From: HRBIN24 sp035574155
Lineage (GTDB): Bacteria; Chloroflexota; Dehalococcoidia; SM23-28-2; HRBIN24
Direction: 5' to 3'
Assembly: GCA_035574155.1 (NCBI GenBank)
Contig: DATLZD010000023.1
Location: forward strand, 1 to 15,949
DNA length: 15,949 bases
This document shows positions 14,445-15,949 of the stretch, in pieces. The notes under the pieces were generated by a model. It saw only the letters and a list, made by a program, of their open reading frames with translations. It had not been told where the DNA came from and searched no databases. Made by a program: the position numbers and the translations under genes. The number at the start of each line of letters is the position of its first letter. Position 1 is the stretch's first letter.

Positions 14445-14475
14445 CCTGGGAACGCCCTCAGGGCCCCTCCCAGGC
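14444..14475. terminator. Bidirectional hairpin between the microprotein and ROK kinase genes
   Basis: GCCTGGGA (14444-14451) and TCCCAGGC (14468-14475) are perfect complements, with an inner GCCC-TCA-GGGC stem. The structure starts at the last base of the microprotein stop codon and runs into the last ROK codons, a fitting place to end both convergent transcripts. There is no T-run. Confidence 0.4.
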
Positions 14476-15441
14476 GTAGTCGGCGGGCTGCCCCAGGACG
14501 GCCACCATCCCCAGGGCACCGGCCCTGGGTCCTAGGACAGCCCTCTCCAGGCGCAAGCCCCGGCGGACCTGGGGCAGGGCCAGCGTCCAGAGGGCCTCCC
14601 TGGCTGGGCCGAGGAGCATCTCCCCCGCCCGCAGCACACCACCTCCCAGGACCAGCAGCTCCGGGTCCAGGACGTTAGCATAGCTGGCCAGCCCTATGCC
14701 CAGGTAGCGCCCTGCCTCGGCCAGCAGCTCGCGACAGTCCTCGTCGCCAGCGAGGGCCGCCCTGTGCACCGCCTCGGCCGTGGGCGCCTCCCCCGCGGAC
14801 AGCAGTCGTGCCAGTCCCGGGGCCTTCCCCGCCGCCAACAGCTCCTGCGCCCGCCGGGCGATAGCCGTGCCCGAGGCCAGCGCCTCCACGCAGCCTCGGT
14901 TGCCGCACCCGCAGGGCGGGCCATCGGCCAGCACCACCATGTGCCCCAGCTCGCCAGCGGCCCCCCCTTTGCCACGGTAGGGCCTGCCGCCGCAGATGAT
15001 GCCGCCACCGATGCCGGTCCCCACAGTGACGAACACCATGTCCCGCACACCCTTGCCGGCCCCGAAGGCATGCTCGCCGATGGCGGCGGCGGTAGCATCG
15101 TTCTCCAACGTCACCGGCAGTCCCAATCGCTCCTCCATCAGCCTGCGCAGGGGAAACTCGCCCCACCCGGGCAGGTTGGGCGGGTTCACCACCACCCCCT
15201 GCGCCAGGTCCAGGGGGCCGGGGGAGGCGATGCCGACCCCATTCAGGTCCCTCGGGGTGAGGCCGGCACCGGCGAGGGCGGCCCGGAGGGACCCTTCTAT
15301 CTGGCGGAGGACGGTCTCCGGCCCATCGCCGGCGAGGGTGGGACGAACGTCCTCGGCTAACACCTGCCCTTGGCCGGTGGCCACTAGAGAGAGGACCTTG
15401 GTCCCCCCCAGGTCCACGGCACCGTAGAGGGGCCGCGTCAT
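14458..15441 (-). CDS. ROK-family sugar kinase (glucokinase-like)
   Basis: A 327-aa cytoplasmic ATP-dependent sugar kinase of the ROK family, which phosphorylates glucose or related sugars such as N-acetylmannosamine. The phosphate loop VDLGGTK is at 9-15, the catalytic Asp is D115 in ENDATAAA, and VGTGIGGG (140-147) is the second ATP-site motif. The ROK zinc site is complete: His167 in GELGHM, then Cys177, Cys179 and Cys184 in PPCGCGNRGCVEALASG. No DNA-binding domain is present, so it is an enzyme and not a ROK repressor. Glucokinase is the commonest activity for this domain arrangement, but the sugar is not certain. ATG 15441 lacks a ribosome site; a TATGAT -10 ends six bases upstream, suggesting a leaderless mRNA. 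Confidence 0.93.
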   Translation of the reverse strand: MTRPLYGAVDLGGTKVLSLVATGQGQVLAEDVRPTLAGDGPETVLRQIEGSLRAALAGAGLTPRDLNGVGIASPGPLDLAQGVVVNPPNLPGWGEFPLRRLMEERLGLPVTLENDATAAAIGEHAFGAGKGVRDMVFVTVGTGIGGGIICGGRPYRGKGGAAGELGHMVVLADGPPCGCGNRGCVEALASGTAIARRAQELLAAGKAPGLARLLSAGEAPTAEAVHRAALAGDEDCRELLAEAGRYLGIGLASYANVLDPELLVLGGGVLRAGEMLLGPAREALWTLALPQVRRGLRLERAVLGPRAGALGMVAVLGQPADYAWEGP

Positions 15442-15447
15442 GCAGCT

Positions 15448-15453
15448 ATCATA
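15448..15453 (-). promoter_or_regulatory. -10 element suggesting leaderless transcription of the ROK gene
   Basis: TATGAT on the minus strand ends six bases before the ATG at 15441, which places the expected transcript start on the A of the start codon. No clear -35 is seen, and no ribosome site precedes the gene. Confidence 0.4.
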
Positions 15454-15468
15454 CGATGGCGCCCAGTC

Positions 15469-15909
15469 TCAGCGCCGGGGCCATAGGGTATGACAGTTGC
15501 GTCCCAGCACCGCGTCCAGGACCGTCTGCCGCTCCAGGGCACGGAGCTGGGCCAGGGCCTCGTCCACCTGGGCATCGCCCCAGGGCCAGCGCTGGGAACG
15601 GCAGCGCTGGCGCAGCCGCTGGCCGATGCCCACCTCCTCCAACATGGCCACGCTGTGAGGCCAGACGAAGAAGGCGAACCGCTCAGGCATGCCGAAGCGG
15701 GGCCGCTTCTGGCCCAACCAGAAGAACCGCTCCTCCACTGTGGCCACCGGCTCCACTACCGACACCAGGGGGCCTTCTTCCTCGTTGTAACGGGTGTCCA
15801 CCAGCAGCCGTTGGGGGAAGAGGCGGAAGCCGATGGCGAACACGTCACACGTGTCCACCACCTTCTGGACCTCGCCCAGGTCGATTAGCACCCCGTTCTC
15901 GCTGAGCAT
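15469..15909 (-). CDS. Conserved-looking hypothetical protein
   Basis: A 146-aa soluble protein I do not recognise. It has no signal peptide or membrane span. The N-terminal half is strand-rich (VFAIGFRLFPQRLLVDTRY, EGPLVSVVEPVATVEERFFW), with WLGQKRPRFGMPERFAFFVWPHSV in the middle and a helical, charged C-terminal half (VDEALAQLRALERQTVLDAVLG). Codon use matches the neighbours, so it is probably a real gene. ATG 15909 has a good ribosome site, GGGGGGTGA, five bases upstream; GTG 15918 overlaps that site and is less likely. The upstream region continues beyond the window, so its promoter cannot be seen. It lies 27 bases before the ROK gene on the same strand, but the ROK gene seems to have its own promoter element. 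Confidence 0.7.
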   Translation of the reverse strand: MLSENGVLIDLGEVQKVVDTCDVFAIGFRLFPQRLLVDTRYNEEEGPLVSVVEPVATVEERFFWLGQKRPRFGMPERFAFFVWPHSVAMLEEVGIGQRLRQRCRSQRWPWGDAQVDEALAQLRALERQTVLDAVLGRNCHTLWPRR

Positions 15910-15949
15910 GCTGTTCACCCCCCGGCCGCAAGAAAAGGGGCGGGCCCCG

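Noticed and set aside
1..15949. CRISPR array, tRNA, rRNA or prophage genes
   Set aside because: No regularly spaced repeats, no tRNA-like cloverleaf with a conserved TTC arm, and no phage structural or integrase motifs were seen.

Overview
The window is about 70% GC in most genes. It holds 16 complete or nearly complete protein genes plus one gene cut by the left edge, and no rRNA, tRNA or CRISPR array. Codon use, frequent GTG/TTG starts, short leaders and the gene mix (PaREP1-like protein, TldD/TldE, atypical Tpx, ROK kinase, lipoprotein-type metal-binding protein) suggest a GC-rich bacterium, most likely a Chloroflexota lineage. That assignment is an inference from gene style; no marker gene here proves it.

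Layout, left to right. (1) 1-2842: a lipoprotein gene running off the left edge on the minus strand, divergent from nadE (glutamine-dependent NAD+ synthetase) and a HAD phosphatase. (2) 2839-5147, minus strand: a flippase followed by an ADP-ribosylglycohydrolase. (3) 5276-10649, plus strand: tldD, a PaREP1-like gene, tpx, a foreign-looking HEPN gene and tldE. The HEPN gene (7781-9094) is about 45-50% GC in sampled lines, against about 70% around it, and sits between the two halves of the TldD/TldE protease system. (4) 10656-11188: a 93-aa protein of unknown function behind a long leader that can fold. (5) 11189-14172, minus strand: a Fur/Zur-type regulator and a znuA-znuC-znuB-type metal uptake operon with overlapping genes. 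(6) 14313-14444, plus strand: a 43-aa His/Cys microprotein with a strong promoter, divergent from the regulator. (7) 14458-15909, minus strand: a ROK sugar kinase and an unrecognised 146-aa protein.

The metal-uptake locus is the most coherent regulatory unit. A recognisable promoter lies in front of the regulator gene, with a Fur-box-like sequence (TGATACCTCGTCTCA) between the promoter and the start codon. A better palindromic copy (TGATACCAAGTATCA) lies inside the start of znuA. The divergent microprotein carries a possible H-C-C-C metal site.

The strongest candidates for something undescribed are four: the HEPN gene bracketed by a 7-bp direct repeat inside the tldD-tldE cluster, the presence of a second possibly HEPN-like protein (PaREP1) in the same cluster, the nested inverted repeats in the leader of the 93-aa gene, and the regulator-linked microprotein. 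GC figures are hand counts on sample lines; family calls come from recognised motifs, not from searches.
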